Position numbers and translations under genes: made by a program
From: Marinobacter salinexigens
GTDB lineage: Bacteria > Pseudomonadota > Gammaproteobacteria > Pseudomonadales > Oleiphilaceae
DNA: 64,000 bases
Direction of reading: 5' to 3'
NCBI RefSeq assembly: GCF_008370345.1
Contig: NZ_VTUU01000013.1
Span: 23,107-87,106, forward strand
The notes under the pieces: generated by a model
Seen by the model: only the letters and a program-made list of their open reading frames with translations
Databases searched by the model: none
What the model was told of the DNA's origin: nothing
Shown: positions 8,475 to 16,881 of the stretch, in pieces
Layout: the number at the start of each line of letters is the position of its first letter
Position numbering within the stretch: the stretch's first letter is position 1

Positions 8475-11006
8475 TCACCTCATCCAGACAACCTTCGGGC
8501 TTTCCAATGGCAGGTTAAGCCGATCATCCCGGACCCTCATCCTCGGGGTGTAATGCCCCGGTGGCCTGGCATCCACCAAGGCCTCATAAGCATAGCCACG
8601 GAGGGTTCCTTCCAGGGCATGGGTTCTCTCCATCACCACGATACTTCTCGGGCCGCATTCTGTTTCCTCGGCGACGAGTTCAACCTGTATACGGCTCTCG
8701 GCAATACCATCCAGAAAGGCGTTTACCAGAACTCGCTCCATACCGTTTTCGGGCTTTATTTCCATCGCACCGAACCTGAGTCGGGGCCAATAACATTCCA
8801 GCTCCTGGTATTCCTCAAGAAGGTTCCGCGCCTCGGCGGGTGTCCTCAAAGCCCCGTTGGCGGCCATCGGGAGATAAAAGGTTTCGACATACTCACGCAC
8901 CATGCGGTTTGCTGAGTAGCGCGCGGTCAGCTGATTCATACTTCGGCGAATGCGGGCAATCCAGGCCTTCGGGCGCCCTTCCATGTCCACGTCGTAGAAT
9001 TCAGGAATAACGGAGGTCTCAAGCAGTTCATAGAGTTGGTCTGCGTCAGAATGGTCATGCTCGTTGGAATTGCTCAATTCCGCAAAGCTTGCTCCGGGCC
9101 GGATTGCCCAGCCCAGGCCAGGCTCCCATGCCTCTGCCCACCAGCCATCGTATTGAGAAAGATTAAGACCGCCATTTACCAGTATTTTCATTCCGCTTGT
9201 ACCGCAGGCTTCCCATGGATGTCGTGGGTTATTGAGCCAGACATCCACTCCCTGGATCAGACGAGCTGCAACGGCGAGATCATAGTCCTCAATAAATACG
9301 ACCTTTCCTTCTGCCGCCGGCTGAGATGCAAACGTCCGCCAGCGTTTGATAATTTGTTTTCCATAATCGTCTCTTGGGTGGGCCTTGCCTGCGAGAACGA
9401 TCTGTATAGGTCGGTCCTGGTTGTTCAGGAGGGCCAGAAGCCTCGTTTCATCCGTCAACAGCAGGTCCGGGCGTTTGTATTCGGTAAACCGACGGGCGAA
9501 GCCGAGCGTCAGTGTTTCCCGGTCGAGTAACAGGCCGCAAGCCGCGTTGGGGTTGTTGCCCGGTGCGTGTTCGCAATGCTGACTTTTTAGCTTTTCCTGA
9601 AGATAGCTGATCAGATCACTGCGCTCGGCCTGGCGCATCTGCCAGAGCTCTTCGTCAGTGATGGTTTCCATCGGGCAACTGAACGCCATCGGCCGTCGCC
9701 ACCGGTCTTTACCACAGGCCTTGGTCCATAGGCTGTCTGAATGGCGTGAGTCCCAGCTTGGGGTGTGAACGCCATTGGTCACCGACTCGACCGGTATATC
9801 CTGCCGGGGCCATCGCGGGAAATAGGGCTGGAGCAATGCCTGGGTAACCTGCCGATGTATATCGGAAACTCCATTAAGTCGGCCACCCATGTTCAGCCCC
9901 AAAAAGGCCATGTTCAGTGTTGCCTCGTCACCGGCCCGCCGGGAATGTCCGCCGTTACTGCTACCCAGCACCATGAGTTTGTCCATGGTGACGTCAGTCC
10001 CCTCCATCCATGGTTCAAGGTAAAGCCGGATGAGATGGCTTGGAAATTGGTCAAATCCAGCCTCGACAGAGGTATGGGTGGTAAAGAGATTGGTCGCTCG
10101 AGTGGCCAGCCGGGCTGTCTCGATATCTGTGCCGTGAATCTGTGCCCATTGCACGGCTCGCTCGAGGAACGCGAAAGCGCTGTGGCCTTCGTTGATGTGG
10201 CAAATTGCCGGGTCCAGTCCCAGTTCGTTGAGCAAACGCCATCCACCGATCCCCAGTACGATTTCCTGCTGCAGCCGTTTCTCTGGGCTGCCGCCGTAAA
10301 GTTCACTGGTAATCCCGCGGTCTCCGGGTTCATTTCGGGGATCGTTGCTGTCCAGAAGCAGGAGTTCGCAACGCCCGACTTGGGCGCGCCAGGCCCGGAG
10401 ACGCACCTCCCGGCCCGGGAAAGGTAAATTGACTCGAATCCATTGCCCTTCCGGATCGGTGAGCGGCGATACCGGGAGCATCGTGGGGTCGTGGAAAGGG
10501 TAGAACTCCAGTTGGTCACCATCGGCGTCAAGCGTCTGTCGGAAGTAGCCCTGTTGATATAACAGTCCAACAGCGGTAACCGGAACCCCGAGGTCGCTGG
10601 AGGCCTTCAGAAAATCCCCGGCGAGAACACCCAGACCGCCGGAGTACAGTGGCAGGGACTCGGCCAGGCCGTATTCCATGCAAAAGAAGGCGACGCCCCG
10701 GTCAAGCTTGCCGGGATAGGTATCCGAATACCAGGTTGCTGCGCGGGAAAACTCACGGTGAGCTTCAACTTGTTTGCGGTACAGGTCGTTGAAATTATCA
10801 TCGACCGCCAGTGTGTCGAGCCTGTCGCCTGACACACTGTTCAGTACAAGCCAGGCATTGCCGGTCGCGTTCCAGGTTTCGGCATCAATCGCACGCCAGA
10901 GTTCGTCACTTCCATGATGCCAGCTCCAGCGTAGGTCAAGGGCGATGGTAAAGAGGTCCGCAAGGGCCTCCGGGATGTGCCTGGGTGTGTATGCGGCCAG
11001 AGTCAT
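8475..11006 (-). CDS. glgP: Alpha-glucan phosphorylase, first copy
   Basis: GT35 enzyme releasing glucose 1-phosphate from glycogen or maltodextrin. The 843-residue product belongs to the short bacterial/archaeal type with an N-terminal DUF3417-like region (LFTIALDLRWSWHHGSDELW). The PLP-binding lysine is Lys607 in ACGTSGMK, and FARRFTEYKRPDL and YSGGLGVLAGD are clear family motifs. It is the distal gene of the minus-strand glycogen block, 27 bases after the SDR gene. A second phosphorylase of the same type lies at 20266-22818 in the plus block, and the two differ widely, so they may act on different chain lengths. Confidence 0.9.
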   Translation of the reverse strand: MTLAAYTPRHIPEALADLFTIALDLRWSWHHGSDELWRAIDAETWNATGNAWLVLNSVSGDRLDTLAVDDNFNDLYRKQVEAHREFSRAATWYSDTYPGKLDRGVAFFCMEYGLAESLPLYSGGLGVLAGDFLKASSDLGVPVTAVGLLYQQGYFRQTLDADGDQLEFYPFHDPTMLPVSPLTDPEGQWIRVNLPFPGREVRLRAWRAQVGRCELLLLDSNDPRNEPGDRGITSELYGGSPEKRLQQEIVLGIGGWRLLNELGLDPAICHINEGHSAFAFLERAVQWAQIHGTDIETARLATRATNLFTTHTSVEAGFDQFPSHLIRLYLEPWMEGTDVTMDKLMVLGSSNGGHSRRAGDEATLNMAFLGLNMGGRLNGVSDIHRQVTQALLQPYFPRWPRQDIPVESVTNGVHTPSWDSRHSDSLWTKACGKDRWRRPMAFSCPMETITDEELWQMRQAERSDLISYLQEKLKSQHCEHAPGNNPNAACGLLLDRETLTLGFARRFTEYKRPDLLLTDETRLLALLNNQDRPIQIVLAGKAHPRDDYGKQIIKRWRTFASQPAAEGKVVFIEDYDLAVAARLIQGVDVWLNNPRHPWEACGTSGMKILVNGGLNLSQYDGWWAEAWEPGLGWAIRPGASFAELSNSNEHDHSDADQLYELLETSVIPEFYDVDMEGRPKAWIARIRRSMNQLTARYSANRMVREYVETFYLPMAANGALRTPAEARNLLEEYQELECYWPRLRFGAMEIKPENGMERVLVNAFLDGIAESRIQVELVAEETECGPRSIVVMERTHALEGTLRGYAYEALVDARPPGHYTPRMRVRDDRLNLPLESPKVVWMR

Positions 11007-11033
11007 CGGGCAGAGTCCGGAGGTTGTCGTCTA

Positions 11034-11804
11034 TCAGTGTGCGGTATAGCCGCCGTCAATGACGAGCTCACTGCCAGTCATAAACTTCGATTCCTCTGAG
11101 GCCAGGAATACGATTCCCCACGCAATGTCATCCGGCTCGCCCATGTGGCCCAGCGGGTGAAGTGCTGCTGTTGCGGCCTTCGCCGCTTCCAGGTCATCGC
11201 CGCTACTACCGAGATGGCCTTCTACCATCGGAGTCCAGATAAACCCGGGATGAATCGAGTTTGCCCGAATCTTGTCCTCTGCATAGAGCATGGCGTCGGT
11301 TTTGGTCATCAGCCTCACCGCGCCTTTGGAGGCATGATAAGGAGGAACATCCGGGGCGCTGACCAGCCCATAAATTGACGAAAGGTTGATGATGCTGCCC
11401 CGCCCGGCCTTCTTCATATGAGGAATTGCATGCTTGGTACAGAAGAAAACGCCTTTGACATTAACCGTCTGAACTTTGTCCCACTCTTCTTCGGTTAACT
11501 CGTGGGTCGGTTTGTTGGGGCCGGCAATACCGGCATTGTTGACCAATACATCCAGGTGGCCAAACGCTTCCGCCGCGCCATCAATCGCTGATTTAACAGC
11601 TTGCTCGTTGCCCACATCGCAGTGCCAATAGCCGACATTAAACCCGCGCGCACTCAGTGTATCCACCAGAGCTTCGCCCTCTTTGTCGAGGCAATCCAGT
11701 ATGGCAACGCTAGCGCCCTCCTCTGCCATCCGGGTTACCGCCGCGGCACCAATGCCGTGGGAACCTCCAGTGACAGCGGCAACCTTTCCTTTAAGCCTGT
11801 CCAT
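11034..11804 (-). CDS. Short-chain dehydrogenase/reductase
   Basis: NAD(P)-dependent oxidoreductase of the classical SDR family, 256 residues. It shows the cofactor motif TGGSHGIG, NNAG, a serine in NLSSIYG and the catalytic YHASK. The acidic residue after the second strand (AILDCLD) suggests NAD(H) preference. The substrate is not evident, and an SDR has no known role in glycogen metabolism, so its place between phosphorylase and PilZ genes is unexplained. GAGGAGAA precedes the chosen ATG. It lies in the minus-strand glycogen block. Confidence 0.82.
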   Translation of the reverse strand: MDRLKGKVAAVTGGSHGIGAAAVTRMAEEGASVAILDCLDKEGEALVDTLSARGFNVGYWHCDVGNEQAVKSAIDGAAEAFGHLDVLVNNAGIAGPNKPTHELTEEEWDKVQTVNVKGVFFCTKHAIPHMKKAGRGSIINLSSIYGLVSAPDVPPYHASKGAVRLMTKTDAMLYAEDKIRANSIHPGFIWTPMVEGHLGSSGDDLEAAKAATAALHPLGHMGEPDDIAWGIVFLASEESKFMTGSELVIDGGYTAH

Positions 11805-11838
11805 CGGATTTCTCCTCATTAAGTCATCAGGGGGGCAA

Positions 11839-12201
11839 TCAGTGGGCAACGGTTCCCGCCACCGGGAAATAGTGCTGGGGTCGATGATGTTGGTGAAGCC
11901 ATTGCATCAGCGCGGCCACGGTGAAATGGTCGTTATCGACGCCTTCGAGGTCCAGGCCAAGCCCTTGGTCGGATTTGCGGACGACATGAGCCCGCAAGCG
12001 TCGAAAATTCTTTTCATCACGTTCGGGAAACCGGAATTCGACCTCCAGGACCTGATTCAGTTGGATGTCTGTGTAATCGGTTGCGATAAAAAGGCCGCGT
12101 TTTGAGGCATCGCGAATCTGGCCCGTGGCAACTGGCATTCCTCTCTTATAAACAAGCAGGCCGAGCTTTCCGGGAATGCGCTTGCTGAGTCGGTGTTCCA
12201 T
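11839..12201 (-). CDS. PilZ-domain protein, predicted c-di-GMP receptor
   Basis: Single PilZ domain of 120 residues with both ligand-binding motifs: the arginine motif RLSKR at the N-terminus and DASKRG about 25 residues later, followed by a six-strand barrel and an additional helical tail (VAALMQWLHQHHRP). These residues are those that hold a c-di-GMP dimer in the family. The ATG used has GGGGGAAG just ahead; another ATG four codons upstream lies at the edge of that site. It is embedded in the glycogen block between malQ and the SDR, hinting that c-di-GMP may influence storage metabolism; this is inference from position only. Confidence 0.78.
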   Translation of the reverse strand: MEHRLSKRIPGKLGLLVYKRGMPVATGQIRDASKRGLFIATDYTDIQLNQVLEVEFRFPERDEKNFRRLRAHVVRKSDQGLGLDLEGVDNDHFTVAALMQWLHQHHRPQHYFPVAGTVAH

Positions 12202-12308
12202 GGCTTCCCCCATTTGAGTCGTAAAATATTTCTAGTTTTATTGGACAGATGCTGGTTACTTTATATCCAACATTGAGTGGCTGAATTTTGACTCCGATCA
12301 AAAAATAA

Positions 12309-13700
12309 TCAGCCATTCGGGAGTCTTTCTGCAGCCAAAAGTAATGCTCTGATTTTCTTGGCAAGCCCCTCCTGACACTGATCCCAATCGAGTTTCCATA
12401 CCCAGTTGTCGTTTATGGTGCCAGGTGTATTAAAACGTGCCCTGCTATCGAGGCCCATGAGATCCTGCATGGGTACCAGGGCCATTGAGCTGACCGATCT
12501 GAACGCCGCCTCAATCACCGGCCAGGGCATGTCGGATCCGTCTGTCGAGAAATACTGGTTGATGTAGTTCCGGGTCCGGTCGTCCAGGCTCCGGTACCAG
12601 CCGAGTGTTGTGTCGTTATCATGGGTGCCTGTATAGACGAGATCTCGTTCCCGGTGATTCTTCAGCAGATGAGGATTATCGTCGCTACCGTCAAATCCAA
12701 ACTGCAGTACAGTCATTCCGGGCAGGTGGAACTGATGCCGTAGCGTTTCTACTTCCGGACCAATAATCCCGAGATTCTCTGCGACCAGAGGTAAATCGGG
12801 AAAACGGCGAAAGCAGGATTGAAGAAAATCTGCACCAGGCCCGGGCTCCCAATGTCCGCATTTGGGCCAGGGCTGGTCTGCGGGAATTTCCCAGGATGCA
12901 GAAAACCCACGAAAGTGATCAATGCGAATCAGGTCAAAAAGATGCCTTTGGCTATCCAGTCGCTGTAGCCACCAGTCGTAGCCATCTCTCGCGAGGAACT
13001 CCCAGTCGTAAAGCGGGTTGCCCCAGTGTTGCCCATCCTCGGAAAAATAGTCGGGCGGAACACCCGCAACAACACGGGGATTGCCTTCCTGATCCAGCTT
13101 GAAACAGCGGCGGTTGGCCCAGACATCGGCGCTGTCATGGGCTACAAAGATGGGGATATCCCCGAATAGCAGTACGCCTCTTTCATGAGCATAGTGTTTG
13201 AGTGACTGCCACTGCCGGAAAAACAGATACTGTTGCGCCTCGATGTGCAGGATGGCGTCGGCTGCCTGCTTGCAGAAGGCCTCAAGGTTCTCGGGATGGC
13301 GGTCTCTCAGGCCTTCCGGCCATTGTTGCCAGGTCTGAGCCGGGTATTGCTCCCGGATCGCCATGAATTGAGAAAATGGCTCAAGCCAGTATTGATTGTC
13401 TTCCCGAAACTGGTCGAAGCCTGCTTCGGGTAGTGGTGTGCGGGCAATTGGATCTGTGAGGTCGATCAGGTCCGGATTGCCTGCATGGGCAGACAACGCC
13501 TGATAGGGCGACAGATCAGAGTGCGTCGGGCCCAGTGGTAAGGTTTGCCACACGGTCATCCCGGCATCCGCCAGGAAGTCTACAAATCTGCGGGCACTTT
13601 CCCCGAGTACGCCCTGCTTCCCCGGAAGGCAGGTAGGATGCAGCAGGACGCCGGCTCTTCGGGTCGAAAACAGATCAAAGCCATCGCCGCCTTCACTCAC
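12309..13700 (-). CDS. malQ: 4-alpha-glucanotransferase
   Basis: GH77 amylomaltase that moves maltodextrin segments between chains. The 463-residue product has the nucleophile region LIRIDHFRGF, the acid/base region PLVAENLGIIG and the TGTHDNDTTLGWY motif, plus the N-terminal GVLLHPTCLPG and WQTLPLGPT. It is shorter than E. coli MalQ, as are many GH77 proteins without the extra N-terminal domain. Its start overlaps the stop of the GH57 gene by four bases, so the two are likely coupled. Confidence 0.92.
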   Translation of the reverse strand: MSEGGDGFDLFSTRRAGVLLHPTCLPGKQGVLGESARRFVDFLADAGMTVWQTLPLGPTHSDLSPYQALSAHAGNPDLIDLTDPIARTPLPEAGFDQFREDNQYWLEPFSQFMAIREQYPAQTWQQWPEGLRDRHPENLEAFCKQAADAILHIEAQQYLFFRQWQSLKHYAHERGVLLFGDIPIFVAHDSADVWANRRCFKLDQEGNPRVVAGVPPDYFSEDGQHWGNPLYDWEFLARDGYDWWLQRLDSQRHLFDLIRIDHFRGFSASWEIPADQPWPKCGHWEPGPGADFLQSCFRRFPDLPLVAENLGIIGPEVETLRHQFHLPGMTVLQFGFDGSDDNPHLLKNHRERDLVYTGTHDNDTTLGWYRSLDDRTRNYINQYFSTDGSDMPWPVIEAAFRSVSSMALVPMQDLMGLDSRARFNTPGTINDNWVWKLDWDQCQEGLAKKIRALLLAAERLPNG

Positions 13701-15415
13701 GTCGAATGTCCTGGTCGCATAGCCCCGCCACGGGCTGGTTCACCGCCCCCCTGGCTCAGTTGCTGGAATACGGATGCAGGTGCTTCATATCCGATGAGGT
13801 CGTAGAGATTAACCAGATGTCGCCGGTAGAGGTGTTCGAAATCTCTGACGATCTGGCTTGGATTGTAGTCTCCAAACCACCAGAACCAGTCTGATCCTTC
13901 GCAGATAGCCAATTGACGTTCAGCAGCCTGCTTCCGCTCAGCGCTGAGTGCTCCATTGTCCATCGCGCGATCGTAATGTGCTTTTGCTTCACAGAGTAAA
14001 TCCCAGGCCCGGTTTTTGTCCGGATCGCCAACCCACGTCGAAAAAGTGCCATATATCCAGCTACCAGCGACCAGATGTGGCAAATTCACCGGTCTAAGGC
14101 CACCCTCCTCCATCAAGGAGCCATAGGTGGTTAACCGGAGATGGGGGTGGTGCTCCAGTACCCTGTACAGCTCATCAAGAAAATGAAAGCCATTTTCCGG
14201 GAAGTGCTCCCAGGCATTTTCCCCGTCCAGAATGATGGAAATGACGGTGGGTTCCTTCGACGTTTCACCGTGGTTTGCAATATTTTCCATATGCTGTACC
14301 AGGTCACTTACGGCATCCCGGGCATGCCAGTCGGCATAGGTGAACCCGATCAGATCCGACAGGCCATCATCCCTGAAAAACACCGTCGTTCCACAATGAC
14401 CAAACGTGTACGGTTGATGGATGCCGGCATTCTCTGAGCCAGGGGCCGTCGCTCTGGATTGGTTGAGACTGTTGTGGATCACGGAATCACCACTGGCAGT
14501 CCACCGGAATCCATGACGCTCTAACTGGTCCAGTGTCTTCTGGCTAAGTCCTCCTTCGGATGCCCAGCAACCTGTTGGCTCGAGTCCAAAAAAACGCCCA
14601 AATATCCTCTTCGCGCTCTGAAGCTGTTGGTGCACACGTTCTGTACCACCCGGATACGCCTGGTGTTCTGGAAGTGTGATATCAGGCATGGCCTCACAGG
14701 CAGACGACAAATCCAGAATCAGCGGCAACATGGCGTGGGTGTATGGACTGACAGAAAGCTCTATCTGGCCTTTCTGTGCCAGATGACGGTATCGAGGCCC
14801 GATACTGGTAAGCGTCTCGAAAATCAGGTCGAGCAATGCAATCCGGTCTTCCATGGTGAACCCGCAGCCCTTCTCCTGGAAACATTGGAGGTTCAGGTTT
14901 TCTCTGCGTATCGTTTCTCCCATCCAGCCTATGTGATACCAGGCGAGCAAATCCGTGAGCAGTGATGGCGAGATATAACGCTGCATTTCGGGTTTATTAC
15001 GGTAAATTCCGGCAAGCTCGGAAAGCCTCGCGTAGGGCGGGAATCGTTGGATGATCCGCTCGTTATTGGCCCTGAGGCATTTTTCCATAAGGTCGAGGAA
15101 TCCGGGTGACCCTGGTTCTGGAAGCTGCTCTGCTACCAGGGACGCCAGCAAGGGATCGCCAATGGGCCCGGCGCCATGGCGCCAACGCTCGATCTGCAAG
15201 AGGTAGGTTTCAATCTGTTCCAGAAGGATAGGCGCAAAATTAACCACTGCCCGGGCCTCTGGGTGCGCTTCGAGATGCGCAGCCATGTCGCTGTAATCCT
15301 TGATGGAATGCAGGTATACCCAGGGAAACCGGAACTCTCCGGATTTCAGGTCCTGATAGCAGGGCTGATGCATGTGCCAGCAAAGCACGACAGGAGTGCG
15401 GGGATCAGAGCCCAT
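13697..15415 (-). CDS. Glycoside hydrolase family 57 protein (amylase/pullulanase-like)
   Basis: Retaining alpha-glucan hydrolase or transferase of GH57. The 572-residue product shows the five-motif layout: VLCWHMHQP near the N-terminus, predicted nucleophile Glu287 in GCWASEGGL and predicted acid/base Asp397 in IILDGENAW. It lies between glgC and malQ with overlaps on both sides (11 bases with glgC, 4 with malQ). The locus has no GlgX debranching gene, so this enzyme may take that role; family knowledge allows amylase, amylopullulanase or branching activity and the sequence alone does not decide. Confidence 0.88.
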   Translation of the reverse strand: MGSDPRTPVVLCWHMHQPCYQDLKSGEFRFPWVYLHSIKDYSDMAAHLEAHPEARAVVNFAPILLEQIETYLLQIERWRHGAGPIGDPLLASLVAEQLPEPGSPGFLDLMEKCLRANNERIIQRFPPYARLSELAGIYRNKPEMQRYISPSLLTDLLAWYHIGWMGETIRRENLNLQCFQEKGCGFTMEDRIALLDLIFETLTSIGPRYRHLAQKGQIELSVSPYTHAMLPLILDLSSACEAMPDITLPEHQAYPGGTERVHQQLQSAKRIFGRFFGLEPTGCWASEGGLSQKTLDQLERHGFRWTASGDSVIHNSLNQSRATAPGSENAGIHQPYTFGHCGTTVFFRDDGLSDLIGFTYADWHARDAVSDLVQHMENIANHGETSKEPTVISIILDGENAWEHFPENGFHFLDELYRVLEHHPHLRLTTYGSLMEEGGLRPVNLPHLVAGSWIYGTFSTWVGDPDKNRAWDLLCEAKAHYDRAMDNGALSAERKQAAERQLAICEGSDWFWWFGDYNPSQIVRDFEHLYRRHLVNLYDLIGYEAPASVFQQLSQGGGEPARGGAMRPGHST

Positions 15416-16670
15416 GAGGGTAATCCTGCCCGAGCATTTCAGGTGTGATCAGTACTACGCCGTTGGGGGAAACGTGAAACCGTTTGCTGTCTTCGGCCTC
15501 ATCAAACCCGACCCGGGTACCTTCCGGTATGCGGCAACCACGATCAATCAGAGCCTTTCTGATCTTGCAGTGTCGTCCGATCTCTACATCCGGAAAGATC
15601 ACTGAATCCTCAATAGTGCTGAAAGAATGAATCGTGACCTGTGAAAACAGCAGAGAATGCCGCACCGTGGCACCTGACACAATGCAGCCCCCGGCCACCA
15701 TGGAGTCCACAGCCATGCCGCGCCGGTTTTCATCATCGAAGACAAACTTGGCCGGCGGCAGTTGCTCCTGATAAGTCCATATTGGCCATTGCGAGTCATA
15801 CATATTGAGTTCCGGACTCACGCCGATCAGCTCAAGGTTAGCCTGCCAGAGTGCATCCACCGTTCCGACATCGCGCCAATAAGCCACTTTGCCCTGAACC
15901 GGGTCGCGGAATGGAAACGCCACCACACGGAGCCGTTTGATGACCGATGGCAGAATGTCTTTGCCAAAGTCATGGGACGATTCGTCGTCCAGTCCGTAAT
16001 CCCGCAGTAATTCTTCCTGCAGTATCCGGGTACTGAACACATAGATACCCATAGAAACGAGGGCCGTATTCGGGTCCCCCGGCATGGATCGCGGATGCTC
16101 CGGCTTCTCAGCAAACTCGGTAATTTGCAGCTCTTCATCAACCGCCATCACACCAAACGCGGACGCATCGGATATCGGGACTTCTATACACCCCACAGTG
16201 ATGTCCGCTTCGCCCTCAACGTGGGCAGCGAGCATGGTCCCGTAGTCCATTTTGTAGACGTGGTCACCGGCCAGAATCAGCACGTATTCGGGGTTATGGC
16301 TACGAATAATGTCCATGTTCTGCAGAACCGCATCGGCGGTGCCAGCGTACCAGGACGTTTCAATTCTTTGCTGAGCGGGAAGGAGTTCCACAAACTCATC
16401 CATTTCTGCCCGCAGAAAACTCCATCCGCGTTGTATGTGGCGAATTAAGGAATGGGATTTGTACTGGGTGATCACCCCGACCTGACCAATGCCGGAGTTG
16501 ATGCAATTTGAGAGTGGAAAATCAATGATCCGGAACTTGCCACCAAATGGAACAGCGGGTTTGGCCCGCCACTTGGTGAGGTCCTGGAGGCGTGAGCCGC
16601 GCCCCCCGGCAAGCACCAGCGCAAGTGTTTGCCGCGTCAGGCGGCTGACGTAACGCTTGGTCGTATGCAT
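15405..16670 (-). CDS. glgC: Glucose-1-phosphate adenylyltransferase
   Basis: Makes ADP-glucose from ATP and glucose 1-phosphate, the committed step of glycogen synthesis. The 421-residue product has the nucleotidyltransferase motif LVLAGGRGSRLQDLT, KPAVPFGGKFRIIDF, the substrate-binding region FAEKP, and a C-terminal left-handed beta helix. The start MHTTKRYVSRLTRQ is chosen because AGGGAAG precedes it and it matches the usual N-terminal length; the open frame continues 22 codons upstream. It is the first gene of the minus block, divergent from glgB, and overlaps the GH57 gene by 11 bases. Confidence 0.93.
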   Translation of the reverse strand: MHTTKRYVSRLTRQTLALVLAGGRGSRLQDLTKWRAKPAVPFGGKFRIIDFPLSNCINSGIGQVGVITQYKSHSLIRHIQRGWSFLRAEMDEFVELLPAQQRIETSWYAGTADAVLQNMDIIRSHNPEYVLILAGDHVYKMDYGTMLAAHVEGEADITVGCIEVPISDASAFGVMAVDEELQITEFAEKPEHPRSMPGDPNTALVSMGIYVFSTRILQEELLRDYGLDDESSHDFGKDILPSVIKRLRVVAFPFRDPVQGKVAYWRDVGTVDALWQANLELIGVSPELNMYDSQWPIWTYQEQLPPAKFVFDDENRRGMAVDSMVAGGCIVSGATVRHSLLFSQVTIHSFSTIEDSVIFPDVEIGRHCKIRKALIDRGCRIPEGTRVGFDEAEDSKRFHVSPNGVVLITPEMLGQDYPHGL

Positions 16671-16798
16671 AGCAGCTTCCCTGAAAGCCCGTGCGCTTTC
16701 TGCCCCTTTGCGTGTACCGAACGATGAGTTCGACATCTTTTTGACGTCGATAATAATAGTAGAACATTGTCTCGAGATTATGACGTAGAATTGGCGTG

Positions 16799-16813
16799 GA
16801 TCAATTTTTGATC
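16799..16813. promoter_or_regulatory. Palindrome between glgC and glgB, possible operator
   Basis: GATCAATTTTTGATC is a perfect 6-bp inverted repeat around a 3-base centre, placed in the 208-base gap between the divergent glgC and glgB genes. This is where a shared repressor or activator of both blocks would bind. No known regulator is recognised; it is not an FNR site because the half-sites face the wrong way. Confidence 0.35.
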
Positions 16814-16849
16814 ACATGCTTTCGCGTTCAATGGTATTTATGGGATGTC

Positions 16850-16881
16850 GGGAGTGAGATCTATGGGGAGTGAGATCTATG
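16850..16881 (+). repeat. Exact 16-bp tandem duplication covering the glgB ribosome site and start codon
   Basis: GGGAGTGAGATCTATG occurs at 16850-16865 and again at 16866-16881. Each copy has a ribosome site and an ATG. The first ATG (16863) is out of frame with glgB and opens a 7-codon frame that stops at TAG (16884-16886), just inside glgB. Confidence 0.9.
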